From Streptomyces sp. NBC_00704 (GTDB lineage: Bacteria > Actinomycetota > Actinomycetes > Streptomycetales > Streptomycetaceae), in contig NZ_CP109000.1 in the NCBI RefSeq assembly GCF_036226605.1, positions 3,096,501-3,160,500 on the forward strand: a DNA stretch of 64,000 nucleotides. Reading direction: 5' to 3'. Made by a program: the position numbers and the translations under genes. A model generated the notes under the pieces. That model was not told where the DNA came from, ran no database searches, and worked only from the letters and a program-made list of their open reading frames with translations. Numbering within the stretch: the first letter of the stretch is position 1; each line of letters starts with the position of its first letter. Positions 16,966 to 25,241 of the stretch are shown here, in pieces.

Positions 16966-18743
16966 GCCTGGCCTCCGTCCTGGCCCTGTCCGTACGCGGG
17001 GTCGTGCGGGTGGGGCTGTGCCGGGTTCTCGAAGGCGGACACGTGGACGCCGCCGGCGCCCGGTCCCGCCTGGTGGGGGATGCGGGCCTCGTCGCCGTCC
17101 GTCTCGGCGTCCGCGGCGGCGTTCGCCTCGCGTTCGGCGACGACGTCCTGGACGGCCCGCAGGACGCCCCGGTACCCCGAGCAGCGGCACAGGTTGCCGC
17201 ACAGGGCCTGGCGGGCCTCCAGCTCGGTGGGGGCCGGGTTGCCCTCCAGCAGGTCGTGGACGGTCATCGCCATGCCGGGCACGCAGAAGCCGCACTGCAC
17301 GGCCCCGCACCGGGCGAGCGCCCGCTGCACGTCCGAGGGCTGTCCGTCCTCGGCGAGGCCCTCGACGGTGCGGATCTCACTGCCGGCGGTGGTGACGGCC
17401 GGGACCAGGCAGGAGGCGACGAGCCGCCCGTCCACCTGGACGTTGCAGGCTCCGCACTCGCCCTGCGAGCAGCCGTCCTTGGCGCCGGCCAGGCCGAGGC
17501 GCTCGCGCAGGACGTAGAGCAGCGACTCGCCGATCCAGGCGTCGGCGACGGGCCGGTCGGAGCCGTTGACGCGCAGCACGTAGGCGGCGAGGGGGTGCTC
17601 CTCGTGGAGCGGCGGCGGTGCGTCGTCGGGGTCCTCGGCGGTGCCGGAGGCCGGGGTGTGCGGGTCCGCGTCGGCGGTCGCGTCGGGCCGCGGGACGGTC
17701 CCGGTGCCGTCCGGGGTGTCGTCGGCGGCCGGGGCGTCCGCGGGGGCTTCCGCCGGGGTGCGGGCGTCGGCGTGCGCGGCGTCGGCCTCGGCGGTCCGCT
17801 CTGCGGGGGCGCCGGGGGCTTCGGCGGGGGCCTGGGGGGCCCGCTGGGCGTGGCCGGTGTCCTCGGCGGGCTCGGGGGCCCCCTCGGCCTCCACGGGGCC
17901 GTCCGGGGCCACCGTGTACGCCTCGGCGGAGATCTCCGGGGCGTACGGTCCGGAGGCGTGCGACGAGGTGTGGTCCGGCGCGGTGTGGTCCGGCGCGGCG
18001 TGACGGTGGTCGGCCGTCGCCGGGGCGGGGTTGTGCGGGGCGACGCCGTGCGGGGGCGTGTGCTCCGGCGCGTGGCCGAACGGGGTCTGCTCCTGCGCCT
18101 GCCGTGCGGCCTCGTCGGCGTGCGGCTCCCAGGGCGCCTCCGCCGGTTCGGGCGCGCCCGTCGCCCAGGGCGCGGGCGCGCCGCCGGGGAGGGTGGCGGG
18201 GGGCGTGCCGCCCCACTGCTCGACCAGGGACGACGTGGTGAACTCGCCGGACTCGTCGGGCAGGTCGCCGCCTGCCACGGGGATCGACCACTGGCCGGTC
18301 ACGTCGTGGCCGGAGGCGTGCGGGGGCTGCTGCGCGCCTCCGGGCGCCGAGGTGTCGTCGAAGGTCCACTGGCCGGTCGCGCCGGGGTGGTAGGTGAACC
18401 GGTCGTCGCCGACGGTCTGCGGGGTGCCCTGCGGGGCGGGCCAGTCGCCCGCGCCGGCGGGGGCGGCCCAGGCCGCGGCAGGGTCCTCGGGGGGCGCGAC
18501 CGCTATCTGCGGCGGCACGTAGCCGTGGCCCGGCGCGGCGAGCGGGCTGTCGCCGCGGGCGGCCAGGAAGGCGTCGATGCCGCCCTCGGGGAGCTTGACG
18601 AAGGCGGTCGCGCCGTCGTCGTAGTCCCCCTGGGGCAGCGGGTCCCAGCGGCTGCCGCCGCGCGGCGCGCCCTGGTCCCGCGCGTCGCCCTGTTCGGGTC
18701 CGGGTCCGGGTCCGTGTCCGGGTCCGTGCTGGTCGTCGCTCAC
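16962..18743 (-). CDS. 2Fe-2S subunit of molybdenum hydroxylase with ~390-residue disordered extension
   Basis: A 593-residue product from the GTG at 18743, which overlaps the FAD-subunit stop. The usual subunit is about 160-200 residues. That core is at about 400-560, with the plant-type cluster motif GCSQGECGACNVQVDG...SC and the second cluster motif CGFCVPGMAM...CGNLCRCSGYRG. Both sets of four Cys are complete. Residues 1-390 are low complexity, rich in Pro, Ala, Glu, Asp and His, with repeated APEP- and DHTAPDHT-like units. The extension keeps frame and G/C third-position bias, so it is translated. It resembles a flexible tether or interaction arm; no domain is recognised. Confidence 0.88.
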   Translation of the reverse strand: MSDDQHGPGHGPGPGPEQGDARDQGAPRGGSRWDPLPQGDYDDGATAFVKLPEGGIDAFLAARGDSPLAAPGHGYVPPQIAVAPPEDPAAAWAAPAGAGDWPAPQGTPQTVGDDRFTYHPGATGQWTFDDTSAPGGAQQPPHASGHDVTGQWSIPVAGGDLPDESGEFTTSSLVEQWGGTPPATLPGGAPAPWATGAPEPAEAPWEPHADEAARQAQEQTPFGHAPEHTPPHGVAPHNPAPATADHRHAAPDHTAPDHTSSHASGPYAPEISAEAYTVAPDGPVEAEGAPEPAEDTGHAQRAPQAPAEAPGAPAERTAEADAAHADARTPAEAPADAPAADDTPDGTGTVPRPDATADADPHTPASGTAEDPDDAPPPLHEEHPLAAYVLRVNGSDRPVADAWIGESLLYVLRERLGLAGAKDGCSQGECGACNVQVDGRLVASCLVPAVTTAGSEIRTVEGLAEDGQPSDVQRALARCGAVQCGFCVPGMAMTVHDLLEGNPAPTELEARQALCGNLCRCSGYRGVLRAVQDVVAEREANAAADAETDGDEARIPHQAGPGAGGVHVSAFENPAQPHPHDPAYGQGQDGGQA

Positions 18744-19633
18744 GACAGCGCCCTCCCCAGTGCTCGTCGGGCCAGCGCGGCGACGGTGCGCCGCAGGTGC
18801 AGTACGGCGGGCGGAAGTTCGGGTACGGAGCCGTCGACGCCCGGCGCGGGGTCGGGGATGCAGGCGGCTGCCACGTACTCCCCGAAGGCGGTCAGGGCCT
18901 CGGGGACGATGGTGCGGCTGTTGTCCCAGTCGATCAGCCGGGCGACCCACTGCTCGGCGTCCAGGGGGCGCAGCGGCATCGGCGCTATGGCGCCGACGGC
19001 GCACCGGACGCCGCGCCGGGCCGGGTCCAGGACCAGCGCGACGGAGGCGACCGCGCGGCCGGGGCCGGTGCGGCCGGTGGCCTTGAGGAAGACCTGCGGG
19101 GCGTGCAGCAGCGGCACGCGCACGTACCCGATGAGTTCGCCGCCGCGCAGCATGTCGACGCCGGCCAGCAGGTGCGAGACGGGGATCTCCCGGCGGGCTC
19201 CGCCCGGGCCCGCGATGATCAGGGTCGCCTCCAGCGCGGCCAGCACCGGCAGCGCGTCGCCCGTGGGGGCGGCCGAGGCGATGTTGCCTCCCAGGGTGCC
19301 CGCGTTGCGGATCTGGGGCGGTCCCGCGGCGCGCGCGGCGGCGGCGAGCGCGGGGATGAGGGCGGCGAAGTCGGGACGGCCCATGCGGGCGTGCGTCAGT
19401 CCCGCGCCCAGCAGGGCGTGGCCGTCCTGGTACTGCCAGCCGCGGATCTCGCTGATCCGGCCGAGACCGACCAGTCCGGTGGGCCTGAGCTGTCCCGAGT
19501 TGACGGCCGCCATGAGGTCGGTGCCGCCGGCCACGGGCACGGCGGCGGGCATGGCGGCCAGTGCCGCCACGGCCTCGTCCAGTGTCGTGGGCAGCGTGAC
19601 GGCCTGCGCCGCCTGCGGTGCGTGCGTGCTCAA
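18740..19633 (-). CDS. FAD-binding subunit of molybdenum hydroxylase
   Basis: A 297-residue CoxM/XdhB-type flavin subunit. The N-terminal FAD-binding motif PVAGGTDLMAAVN is at about residue 35 and the second FAD contact IRNAGTLGGNIASAAPTGD at about 105. The C-terminal CO-dehydrogenase flavoprotein domain follows. It passes electrons from the iron-sulfur subunit to NAD+ or another acceptor. The TTG at 19633 is chosen because AAGGGG lies upstream and the length fits; the frame continues without stop to 19801 but that part lacks homology-like features. First gene of the four-gene coupled operon. Confidence 0.88.
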   Translation of the reverse strand: MSTHAPQAAQAVTLPTTLDEAVAALAAMPAAVPVAGGTDLMAAVNSGQLRPTGLVGLGRISEIRGWQYQDGHALLGAGLTHARMGRPDFAALIPALAAAARAAGPPQIRNAGTLGGNIASAAPTGDALPVLAALEATLIIAGPGGARREIPVSHLLAGVDMLRGGELIGYVRVPLLHAPQVFLKATGRTGPGRAVASVALVLDPARRGVRCAVGAIAPMPLRPLDAEQWVARLIDWDNSRTIVPEALTAFGEYVAAACIPDPAPGVDGSVPELPPAVLHLRRTVAALARRALGRALS

Positions 19634-19882
19634 AACCGGCTGCCCCTTCCCGCTGCCCCACCTGGTCCCACCTGTGTTGCCGTACGGTACGTGCTGACAG
19701 GGCGGACGTGGCAACTCTGGCACATGTTCGCCACACCGGGACGCGGGGGTCCGCCAGGAGGCATTCGCCCACGTCATCCGGGAGACGGTCCGTTTTCTCA
19801 CGGCATCGCCGCTGTGCGCGAATTGCCACTCTTCGGTGACCCTGGCGGGGTTTCTCCCGCACGCGCGCGTGGGCGCAGGACG

Positions 19883-21511
19883 TCACCGGTTCGGGGGCGG
19901 CCCGTCGATCGGACGCCCGAGGACGCCGGGACGCCGCTGCCACGGCCGGGGCCCGGACGGCGGACGGTAGCCGACCCCCACGGCGTCGAGCCGCCCGTAG
20001 TGGGCCGCCATGCGCCGCTCGAAGCCGGCGACGTCGCGCTCGGCCGGTGCGGGCAGACCGCTCCAGACGACCTCCGCGAAGGCGGCGAGCCGGGGGAACG
20101 CCTGGTAGTCCACGCGCGTGTGATCCTCCGTCGCCTCGGTCCACAGGTTGGCCTGCGCGCCCAGGACGTGCCGTGCCTGCGCGGGCGTCAGCTCGGGCGG
20201 AACGGGCTCGAAGCGGTAGACGTCCTCCAGGGTGCGCACGTAGCCGATCGGGACGGGTTCGTCCGGGCCGTCGTGCTGGCGGTGGTCGAGGTACACCTGC
20301 TGCTCGGGGCACATCACGACGTCGTGCCCGGCCCGCGCGGCGGCGATCCCGCCGGAGCGGCCCCGCCAGGACGACACGGCCGCCCCCGGCGCGAGGCCGC
20401 CCTCCAGGATCTCGTCCCAGCCGATGAGACGGCGCCCGCGCGCGGAGAGCCACCGGTCGAAGTGGCCGATGAACCAGGACTGCAACTCGTCCTCGTCGGC
20501 GAGCCCGAGTTCCCTCCTGCGCGCCTGCGCGGCCGGTGAGGCCCGCCACTCGTCCTTGAGGCATTCGTCGCCGCCCACGTGGACGAACTCCGACGGGAAC
20601 AGCTCCAGCACCTCCTCGAACACCCCCTCGTAGAAACGCAGGGTGTCCTCGGTGGGGGCGAGGACATGCGGGCTGATGCCCCAGGTGTCCCACACGGAGA
20701 GCGCGCCGCCTTCCCGTCCCCGGGCGGAGAGGACGTCGGTGTTGCCGAGTTCCGGATACGCGGCGATCGCGGCCTGCGAGTGACCGGGCACGTCGATTTC
20801 CGGGACGACGGTGATATGCCGTTCGGCGGCGTACGCGACGATCTCCCGGATGTCGTCCTGGGTGTAGAAGCCGCCGTGCGGCCTCTCGTCCCACAGGGGC
20901 GAGGCACGATGGCCGAATTTCGTGCGCGAGCGCCAGGACCCGATCGCGGTCAGCCGCGGATGCCTGAGGATCTCCACGCGCCAGCCCTGGTCGTCCGTCA
21001 GATGGAAGTGGAAGACGTTGAGTTTGTGCGCGGCCATCAGGTCCAGATAGCGCAGGACGCCTTCCTTGGGCATGAAGTGCCGGGCCACGTCGAGCAGGAG
21101 CCCGCGCCAGCGGAAGCGGGGCTCGTCCTCGACGGTGATCTTCGGCAGCTCCCAGTGCCGGCCGGGGCGCACCGGTGCCCGGCGGAAGGCGTCGGGGCCG
21201 AGCAATTGCCGCAGCGTCTGCGCCCCCCAGAAGACGCCGGCCGCGCTGCCGCCGGCGATCAGCCGGTCGGGGCCGCCCAGGGCCAGCCGGTAGCCCTCGG
21301 GGGGCAGCGCCGGGTCCACGGCCAGCCTGATGCGCGACTCGCCGTCGCCGTGACCGGGGAGGGGAAGGCCCGTCGCCGCGCCGACCGTCGCCCGCAGCCA
21401 GCGCGCGACGCCCTCGGTGCCGGGGCCCGCCTCCAGCCGGGTGTCCGCGTCCAGGCGAGCGAGGCCGCGCCGGTCCCGGGTGACGCGCAGGGGCGCCGGA
21501 ATGAGGTCCAT
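19883..21511 (-). CDS. Beta-N-acetylhexosaminidase, glycoside hydrolase family 20
   Basis: A 542-residue GH20 enzyme. An N-terminal GH20b domain (about 1-125) precedes the catalytic barrel. It starts FRWRGLLLDVARHFMPKE and includes NVFHFHLTDDQGWRVEI, VVPEIDVPGHSQAA and the catalytic Asp-Glu pair in FVHVGGDECLKDEW. It removes terminal GlcNAc/GalNAc from chitooligosaccharides or wall-derived glycans. No signal peptide is seen, so a cytoplasmic role in processing imported chitobiose is likely. The second of two consecutive ATGs (21511) has the better AGGGA spacing. An inverted-repeat operator lies about 180 bp upstream. Confidence 0.93.
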   Translation of the reverse strand: MDLIPAPLRVTRDRRGLARLDADTRLEAGPGTEGVARWLRATVGAATGLPLPGHGDGESRIRLAVDPALPPEGYRLALGGPDRLIAGGSAAGVFWGAQTLRQLLGPDAFRRAPVRPGRHWELPKITVEDEPRFRWRGLLLDVARHFMPKEGVLRYLDLMAAHKLNVFHFHLTDDQGWRVEILRHPRLTAIGSWRSRTKFGHRASPLWDERPHGGFYTQDDIREIVAYAAERHITVVPEIDVPGHSQAAIAAYPELGNTDVLSARGREGGALSVWDTWGISPHVLAPTEDTLRFYEGVFEEVLELFPSEFVHVGGDECLKDEWRASPAAQARRRELGLADEDELQSWFIGHFDRWLSARGRRLIGWDEILEGGLAPGAAVSSWRGRSGGIAAARAGHDVVMCPEQQVYLDHRQHDGPDEPVPIGYVRTLEDVYRFEPVPPELTPAQARHVLGAQANLWTEATEDHTRVDYQAFPRLAAFAEVVWSGLPAPAERDVAGFERRMAAHYGRLDAVGVGYRPPSGPRPWQRRPGVLGRPIDGPPPNR

Positions 21512-21692
21512 CATCAGTCCCTGACCGCTCCGTCCGGCCCGCCGGCCGGCCGTCGCTGTGCGAGTACGGAAGAAACCACCAGTGCGACAGCCGTGGCGGT
21601 GCGTGCCGCCCCGGAGAAGGCGCGTACGCCGCGTTCCGCGGTGTCACGCGGCCTGCCCGCGGGGCCTGTCGCGGCGGTTCCCGCAAAGCTCT

Positions 21693-21707
21693 CGGAAACG
21701 CTTTCCG
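21693..21707. promoter_or_regulatory. LacI-type operator candidate upstream of GH20 gene
   Basis: CGGAAACGCTTTCCG is a perfect inverted repeat (6-bp arms CGGAAA/TTTCCG around CGC). It resembles the GAAA-CG-TTTC operators bound by LacI-family sugar regulators. It lies 182 bp before the GH20 start. Confidence 0.45.
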
Positions 21708-21915
21708 CGGCCCTTGCCGCGGGCACGCCGAAAAGGGCGTCGAGAACGCGCCGCGAGACCCCGGAACATGATCGGCGAGACGGCCCGGAAGGGGAAGCGG
21801 AAGGCGAAGCAGAAGCGAAGGGGAAGCCAAGGGGAACGGGAATCGGAATGGCTCGCGGCGGTCGCCCGGGGGGAACACGGGAGCCGGAGCGGTCGGCGCG
21901 GTCGCGGACACGCCG

Positions 21916-21953
21916 AAGGCCCCCGGACGCGCCGGAGCGCGCCCCGAGGGCCT
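21916..21953 (-). terminator. Hairpin downstream of DUF3039 gene
   Basis: GGCCC and GGGCC arms at the ends of a G/C-rich foldback lie 17 nt past the DUF3039 stop. The stem is imperfect and no T-run follows. Confidence 0.4.
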
Positions 21954-21969
21954 CGGGGAAGTGAACGGG

Positions 21970-22281
21970 CTACTTCTTGTCGCCGTCGCCGCCCTTGCCC
22001 TTGTCGTCGCCGCCGCCCGCCATGGACTCGAAGATCTCCTTGCACATGGGGCACACGGGGTACTTCTTCGGGTCGCGGCCGGGCACCCAGACCTTGCCGC
22101 ACAGCGCCACGACGGGCGTCCCGTCGAGGGCGCTCGCCATGATCTTGTCCTTCTGGACGTAGTGGGCGAAGCGCTCGTGGTCCCCGTCGCCGTGCGACAC
22201 CTGCGGCGTCGGCTCCACGAGGGTCCCCGTCCCCGTGCCTCGCTGGGGCTGGGGCTGGGTCTCAGGCTCAAGAGTGCTCAT
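21970..22281 (-). CDS. DUF3039 small zinc-ribbon-like protein
   Basis: A 103-residue protein starting MSTLEPETQP. The central part (ERFAHYVQKDKIMASALDG, VALCGKVWVPGRDP, KYPVCPMCKEIFE) matches DUF3039, with Cys at about 61, 77 and 80 suggesting metal binding. The tail is a charged Gly/Asp/Lys stretch. The family is conserved in actinobacteria and has no established function. The start is the ATG at 22281; the open frame extends upstream but loses coding character. Confidence 0.85.
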   Translation of the reverse strand: MSTLEPETQPQPQRGTGTGTLVEPTPQVSHGDGDHERFAHYVQKDKIMASALDGTPVVALCGKVWVPGRDPKKYPVCPMCKEIFESMAGGGDDKGKGGDGDKK

Positions 22282-22367
22282 GGCGCCAAGCGTACTGAAG
22301 GCGGGCGGTGATCCCCACGCGCCTCGGGTGGACGGGCCCCCGGGCGGGCGGCCGCGGGAGGGCGGCC

Positions 22368-22940
22368 TCAGTTGAGGGAGGCGTCGTCCGGATAGGTGGC
22401 CACCATCGCCAGTTCGCTGCGCTGGCGGCGCAGCACCTCGCGCCACAGCCGCTCGGGCGCCGGCGAGGAGACGTCGCCGGGTTCGGACTCCACGACGTAC
22501 CAGGCGCCCTCCACCAGCTCGTCCTCGAGCTGGCCGGGCCCCCAGCCGGCGTATCCGGCGAAGATCCGCAGGGAGCCGAGAGCGGAGGCGAGGAGTTCCG
22601 GCGGGGCCTCCAGGTCGACCAGGCCGATCGCGCCGTGCACCCGGCGCCAGCCGAGCGGCGCCCCGTCCACGGCCGCGCCGCCGGGGATGACGGCGACCCC
22701 GAGGGCCGAGTCGAGGGACACCGGGCCGCCCTGGAAGACGACGCCCGGCTCGCCGGCCAGGTCCGCCCAGTCCTCCAGGATGTCGCTCACCCCCACGGGC
22801 GTGGGCCGGTTGAGGACGACGCCGAGGGAGCCCTCCTCGTCGTGGTCGAGGAGGAGCACCACCGCACGGTCGAAGTTCGGGTCCGCCAGGGCGGGCGTTG
22901 CCACGAGCAGCCGTCCTGTGAGCGAGGACACCTCGGTCAT
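22368..22940 (-). CDS. YqgE/AlgH family protein
   Basis: A 190-residue protein of the UPF0301 (YqgE/AlgH) family. Landmarks are SLTGRLLVATPALADPNFDRAV near the start, GSLGVVLNRPTP, VFQGGPVS and IFAGYAGWGPGQLEDE. The family is widespread and its biochemical role is unsettled; AlgH was linked to alginate regulation in Pseudomonas. The start MTEVSS (22940) matches the family; an in-frame ATG three codons earlier (22949) is possible. It is divergent from murA, with about 290 bp between. Confidence 0.93.
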   Translation of the reverse strand: MTEVSSLTGRLLVATPALADPNFDRAVVLLLDHDEEGSLGVVLNRPTPVGVSDILEDWADLAGEPGVVFQGGPVSLDSALGVAVIPGGAAVDGAPLGWRRVHGAIGLVDLEAPPELLASALGSLRIFAGYAGWGPGQLEDELVEGAWYVVESEPGDVSSPAPERLWREVLRRQRSELAMVATYPDDASLN

Positions 22941-23229
22941 GCCAGACATGATCCCGCATCTTCCCGTGATGTGGGGAGCCGATGCGGGGCCGAGCGTGCG
23001 GGCAGGTCGGGCGCGTGGGCGCGGCGCGGGCGCACGCGGTGGCACGGGCGGCCGGCGGTGACCCCTCGTGGCCGCCGGGAAACGGTTCGTGTTGTGACAC
23101 AGCCATGACGTCCCGGGACCGTCCTCGGGCTTACGGCACAGGGGTGGACGGCGATTACTCTGTCTCCTCTGGCCCTGCCCCCACCCAACGGCCCCTGCCC
23201 CAGTCCACCATCCATGGAACGCGAGACAC

Positions 23230-24576
23230 ATGACCGTCAACGGCTCTGACGACGTACTGCTTGTCCACGGCGGAACCCCGCTCGAGGGCGAGATCCGGGT
23301 CCGCGGTGCGAAGAACCTCGTACCCAAGGCCATGGTCGCCGCCCTGCTGGGCAGTGAGCCGAGCCGGCTGCGCAACGTGCCGGACATCCGTGACGTGCGG
23401 GTCGTACGCGGCCTGCTGCAACTGCACGGGGTGACGGTCCGTCCGGGCGAGGAGCCGGGCGAGCTGGTGCTCGACCCGACCTACGTCGAGAGCGCCAACG
23501 TCGCCGACATCGACGCCCACGCGGGCTCCAGCCGCATCCCGATCCTGTTCTGCGGCCCGCTGCTGCACCGCCTGGGCCACGCCTTCATCCCGGGCCTGGG
23601 CGGCTGCGACATCGGCGGCCGGCCGATCGACTTCCACTTCGACGTGCTGCGCCAGTTCGGCGCGAAGATCGAGAAGCGGGCGGACGGCCAGTACCTGGAG
23701 GCCCCGCAGCGGCTGCGCGGCACGAAGATCGTGCTGCCGTACCCGTCGGTGGGCGCGACCGAGCAGGTGCTGCTGACGGCGGTCCTGGCGGAGGGCGTCA
23801 CCGAGCTGGCGAACGCGGCGGTCGAGCCGGAGATCGAGGACCTCATCTGCGTGCTGCAGAAGATGGGCGCCATCATCGCGATGGACACCGACCGCACGAT
23901 CCGCATCACCGGCGTCGACAAGCTCGGCGGCTACAACCACGCGGCGCTGTCGGACCGGCTGGAGGCCGCCTCCTGGGCGTCCGCGGCGCTGGCGACCGAG
24001 GGCGACATCTACGTCCGCGGCGCCCAGCAGCGGTCGATGATGACGTTCCTGAACACCTACCGCAAGGTGGGCGGCGCGTTCGAGATCGACGACGAGGGCA
24101 TCCGCTTCTGGCACCCCGGCGGCCACCTGAAGTCCATCGCGCTGGAGACGGATGTGCACCCCGGCTTCCAGACCGACTGGCAGCAGCCGCTGGTGGTGGC
24201 CCTGACGCAGGCCACGGGCCTGTCGATCGTCCACGAGACGGTGTACGAGTCCCGGCTGGGCTTCACCTCCGCGCTCAACCAGATGGGCGCGCACATCCAG
24301 CTCTACCGGGAGTGCCTGGGCGGCTCGAACTGCCGCTTCGGCCAGCGCAACTTCCTGCACTCCGCGGTCGTGTCGGGCCCCACGAAGCTCCAGGGCGCCG
24401 ATCTCGTCATCCCCGACCTGCGCGGCGGCTTCTCGTACCTGATCGCCGCCCTCGCGGCCCAGGGCACCTCGCGCGTGCACGGCATCGACCTGATCAACCG
24501 CGGCTACGAGAACTTCATGGACAAACTCGTCGAGCTGGGCGCGAAGGTCGAGCTGCCGGGCAAGGCGCTCGGCTAG
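23230..24576 (+). CDS. murA: UDP-N-acetylglucosamine 1-carboxyvinyltransferase
   Basis: MurA transfers enolpyruvate from PEP to UDP-GlcNAc, the first committed step of peptidoglycan synthesis in the cytoplasm. The 448-residue length is normal. Signatures include LEGEIRVRGAKN with the active-site Lys near the N-terminus. The catalytic loop GLGGCDIGGRPIDFH carries Cys, which means the protein should be fosfomycin-sensitive rather than the Asp variant. Also present are GATEQVLL, YVRGAQQRSMMTFLNT, QTDWQQPLVVALTQATG and the C-terminal LIAALAAQGTSRVHGIDLINRGYE. It ends at a strong shared terminator facing the HU gene. Confidence 0.97.
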   Translation: MTVNGSDDVLLVHGGTPLEGEIRVRGAKNLVPKAMVAALLGSEPSRLRNVPDIRDVRVVRGLLQLHGVTVRPGEEPGELVLDPTYVESANVADIDAHAGSSRIPILFCGPLLHRLGHAFIPGLGGCDIGGRPIDFHFDVLRQFGAKIEKRADGQYLEAPQRLRGTKIVLPYPSVGATEQVLLTAVLAEGVTELANAAVEPEIEDLICVLQKMGAIIAMDTDRTIRITGVDKLGGYNHAALSDRLEAASWASAALATEGDIYVRGAQQRSMMTFLNTYRKVGGAFEIDDEGIRFWHPGGHLKSIALETDVHPGFQTDWQQPLVVALTQATGLSIVHETVYESRLGFTSALNQMGAHIQLYRECLGGSNCRFGQRNFLHSAVVSGPTKLQGADLVIPDLRGGFSYLIAALAAQGTSRVHGIDLINRGYENFMDKLVELGAKVELPGKALG

Positions 24577-24604
24577 GCGCCGTCCGGCCCCGCGCACGCA
24601 CCAC

Positions 24605-24641
24605 GATGGGGCGGTACCCGGAATCCGGGTACCGCCCCATC
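24605..24641. terminator. Bidirectional terminator between murA and HU gene
   Basis: A perfect 17-bp stem, GATGGGGCGGTACCCGG, pairs across an AAT loop with its exact complement. It lies between convergent genes, 29 nt after murA and 20 nt after the HU gene. Confidence 0.9.
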
Positions 24642-24661
24642 AGCGTTCTCAGCGGAGGCGC

Positions 24662-24943
24662 TTACTTGCCCTTGGCGGCTTCCTTGAGCTTGCTGCCCGC
24701 GGAGACCTTCACGCTGAAGCCGGCCGGGATCTGGATCGGGTCGCCGGTCTGCGGGTTGCGCGCGGTGCGAGCGGCACGGTGGGTGCGCTCGAAGGTCAGG
24801 AAGCCGGGGATGGTGACCTTCTCGTCGCCCTTGGAGACGATGTCGCCGACGACCTCGGCGAACGCGGCCAGCACTGCGTCGGCGTCCTTGCGGGTCACCT
24901 CGGCGCGGTCGGCCAGCGCGGCCACCAGCTCACTGCGGTTCAT
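24662..24943 (-). CDS. hupA: Nucleoid protein HU
   Basis: A 93-residue HU protein. It begins MNRSELVAALADRAEVTRKD and has the DNA-binding arm FLTFERTHRAARTARNPQTG, followed by IQIPAGFSVKVSAGSKLK. HU dimers bend and compact DNA. This is the short HU, not the Lys-rich long-tailed HupS type. GGGAG lies 7 nt before the ATG at 24943. A long leader of about 300 bp lies between it and the malic enzyme stop. Confidence 0.95.
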   Translation of the reverse strand: MNRSELVAALADRAEVTRKDADAVLAAFAEVVGDIVSKGDEKVTIPGFLTFERTHRAARTARNPQTGDPIQIPAGFSVKVSAGSKLKEAAKGK

Positions 24944-25105
24944 GTTGTTACTCCCGTGTTCTTCTTGCCGTTGAGGCGTGCCACGCGGCGGAGCCGCATG
25001 TGGGGCACAGCGAAGTCGATGTGCTCGCGCCCAGGGACGCATCCTGCCCCTACCTGCGGCGGGAAAGCCAATCCGGCACCCGCACTCAGGCGTGAGACAA
25101 CCCAT

Positions 25106-25116
25106 GTGTGTCACAC
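25106..25116. promoter_or_regulatory. Palindrome in HU leader
   Basis: GTGTGTCACAC, an 11-bp inverted repeat about 165 bp upstream of the HU start. It may be a regulator half-site pair; no factor can be named. Confidence 0.25.
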
Positions 25117-25241
25117 GAAGGCGCGCCAGGCCGCAACCCTAGAGGGCCGCTCACGGCGCGAGGTTCCGCGACGCGCCGTCGCGGGGGCCGCCGTGGCGAT
25201 CCTCACAGCCGCCGCGGCCCCCACAGGCCATGCCACAGAGC

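Larger units (their letters stand above)
21515..21969. other. Intergenic region with possible 70-codon ORF
   Basis: This 455-bp gap lies upstream of the GH20 gene. A minus-strand frame, 21726 to 21514, encodes 70 residues and its stop overlaps the GH20 start (ATGA), which hints at coupling. Its sequence has no recognisable motif, and it would contain the operator-like palindrome, so I do not call it a gene. The 21770-21900 part is purine-rich low-complexity sequence. Confidence 0.4.

Noticed and set aside
16962..22271. A 1769-codon minus-strand open frame
   Set aside because: It is the 2Fe-2S gene frame continuing by chance through the GH20 and FAD-subunit genes in the wrong frame; the real genes have motifs and coupled starts.
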